A stretch of DNA of 13,537 nt. Origin: an uncultured Clostridia bacterium (GTDB lineage: Bacteria > Bacillota > Clostridia > Oscillospirales > Acutalibacteraceae). Below, piece by piece: positions 13,487-13,537 of this stretch. The position numbers and the translations under genes were made by a program. The notes below the pieces were generated by a model, which was given only the letters and a program-made list of their open reading frames with translations, made no database searches and had not been told where the DNA came from. Positions within the stretch are counted from its first letter, which is position 1, and each line of letters opens with the position of its first letter. Location of the stretch: assembly GCA_946628455.1 (NCBI GenBank), contig CAMOWP010000038.1, positions 1 through 13,537 on the forward strand, written 5' to 3'.

Positions 13487-13537
13487 AGAGGTATAGTGTA
13501 ACGGTAACACTCCGGACTCTGACTCCGTCATTTAAGG
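13487..13537 (+). tRNA. tRNA-Gln (anticodon CTG), 5' part; 3' end outside window
   Basis: The first 51 or so nucleotides of a tRNA fit the cloverleaf: acceptor 5' strand AGAGGTA (13487-13493), T8-A9, a D-stem GTGT/ACAC (13496-13499 with 13507-13510) with loop AACGGTA, an anticodon arm CCGGA / TCCGT (13512-13516 with 13524-13528) and loop CTCTGAC with anticodon CTG (13519-13521), reading CAG. The variable region CATTT and the first bases of the T-stem (AAGG) end the window. The layout matches Bacillus-type tRNA-Gln in the anticodon arm and variable region. The outermost anticodon-stem pair is a C-T mismatch. The acceptor and T-arm pairing cannot be tested here, so the 5' end may be off by a base. 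Confidence 0.85.

Overview
The window looks like a chromosomal segment from an anaerobic Gram-positive Clostridia-type bacterium, plausibly a gut or rumen Oscillospiraceae/Ruminococcaceae relative. The basis is the combination of a Clostridium-type [FeFe] hydrogenase, a DUF4250 small protein, strong AGGAGG-like ribosome binding sites, intrinsic terminators, AT-rich intergenic regions and moderate-GC coding sequence. This is an inference from gene content; no species can be named. I see no phage, IS, CRISPR or plasmid features. Eleven protein genes and one partial tRNA gene fill the window almost completely, and no gene-free stretch exceeds about 270 bases.

Region 1 (1-2247), cell wall: the 3' part of ddl (D-Ala-D-Ala ligase, + strand) runs convergently into murF (- strand), the enzyme that consumes D-Ala-D-Ala. 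One strong hairpin lies between their ends. Region 2 (2307-5962), membrane and metabolic singletons: a membrane-anchored type-B carboxylesterase (-), a divergently transcribed Gfo/Idh/MocA oxidoreductase (+), and a membrane-anchored NERD-domain protein (-) whose stop codon directly abuts that of the oxidoreductase.

Region 3 (6011-9561), hydrogen metabolism: a two-gene minus-strand operon with a near-consensus promoter. Its first gene fuses the C-terminal 4Fe-4S domain of NuoF/HydB to a GltD/NfnB-like FAD-NAD(P)H oxidoreductase. Its second gene, overlapping by 7 bp, is a complete CpI-sized [FeFe] hydrogenase. Together they suggest an NAD(P)H-coupled hydrogenase lacking the usual FMN/NADH subunit. 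This is the most interesting system in the window.

Region 4 (9662-11152): a multi-membrane-spanning M28-type zinc peptidase is translationally coupled (TAATG) to a 58-residue DUF4250 protein, and the pair ends at a hairpin terminator. Region 5 (11226-12173): divergent from it is a short-chain dehydrogenase resembling D-mannonate oxidoreductase (fructuronate reductase, UxuB type). Region 6 (12172-13537): an unrecognised secreted, C-terminally membrane-anchored surface protein (-), then an AT-rich promoter region and the first three quarters of a tRNA-Gln (anticodon CTG) that runs off the right edge.

Most transcription units are short and have their own sigma-A-like promoter with a 17-bp spacer. 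All functions are predicted from motifs read by eye; no database search was possible.
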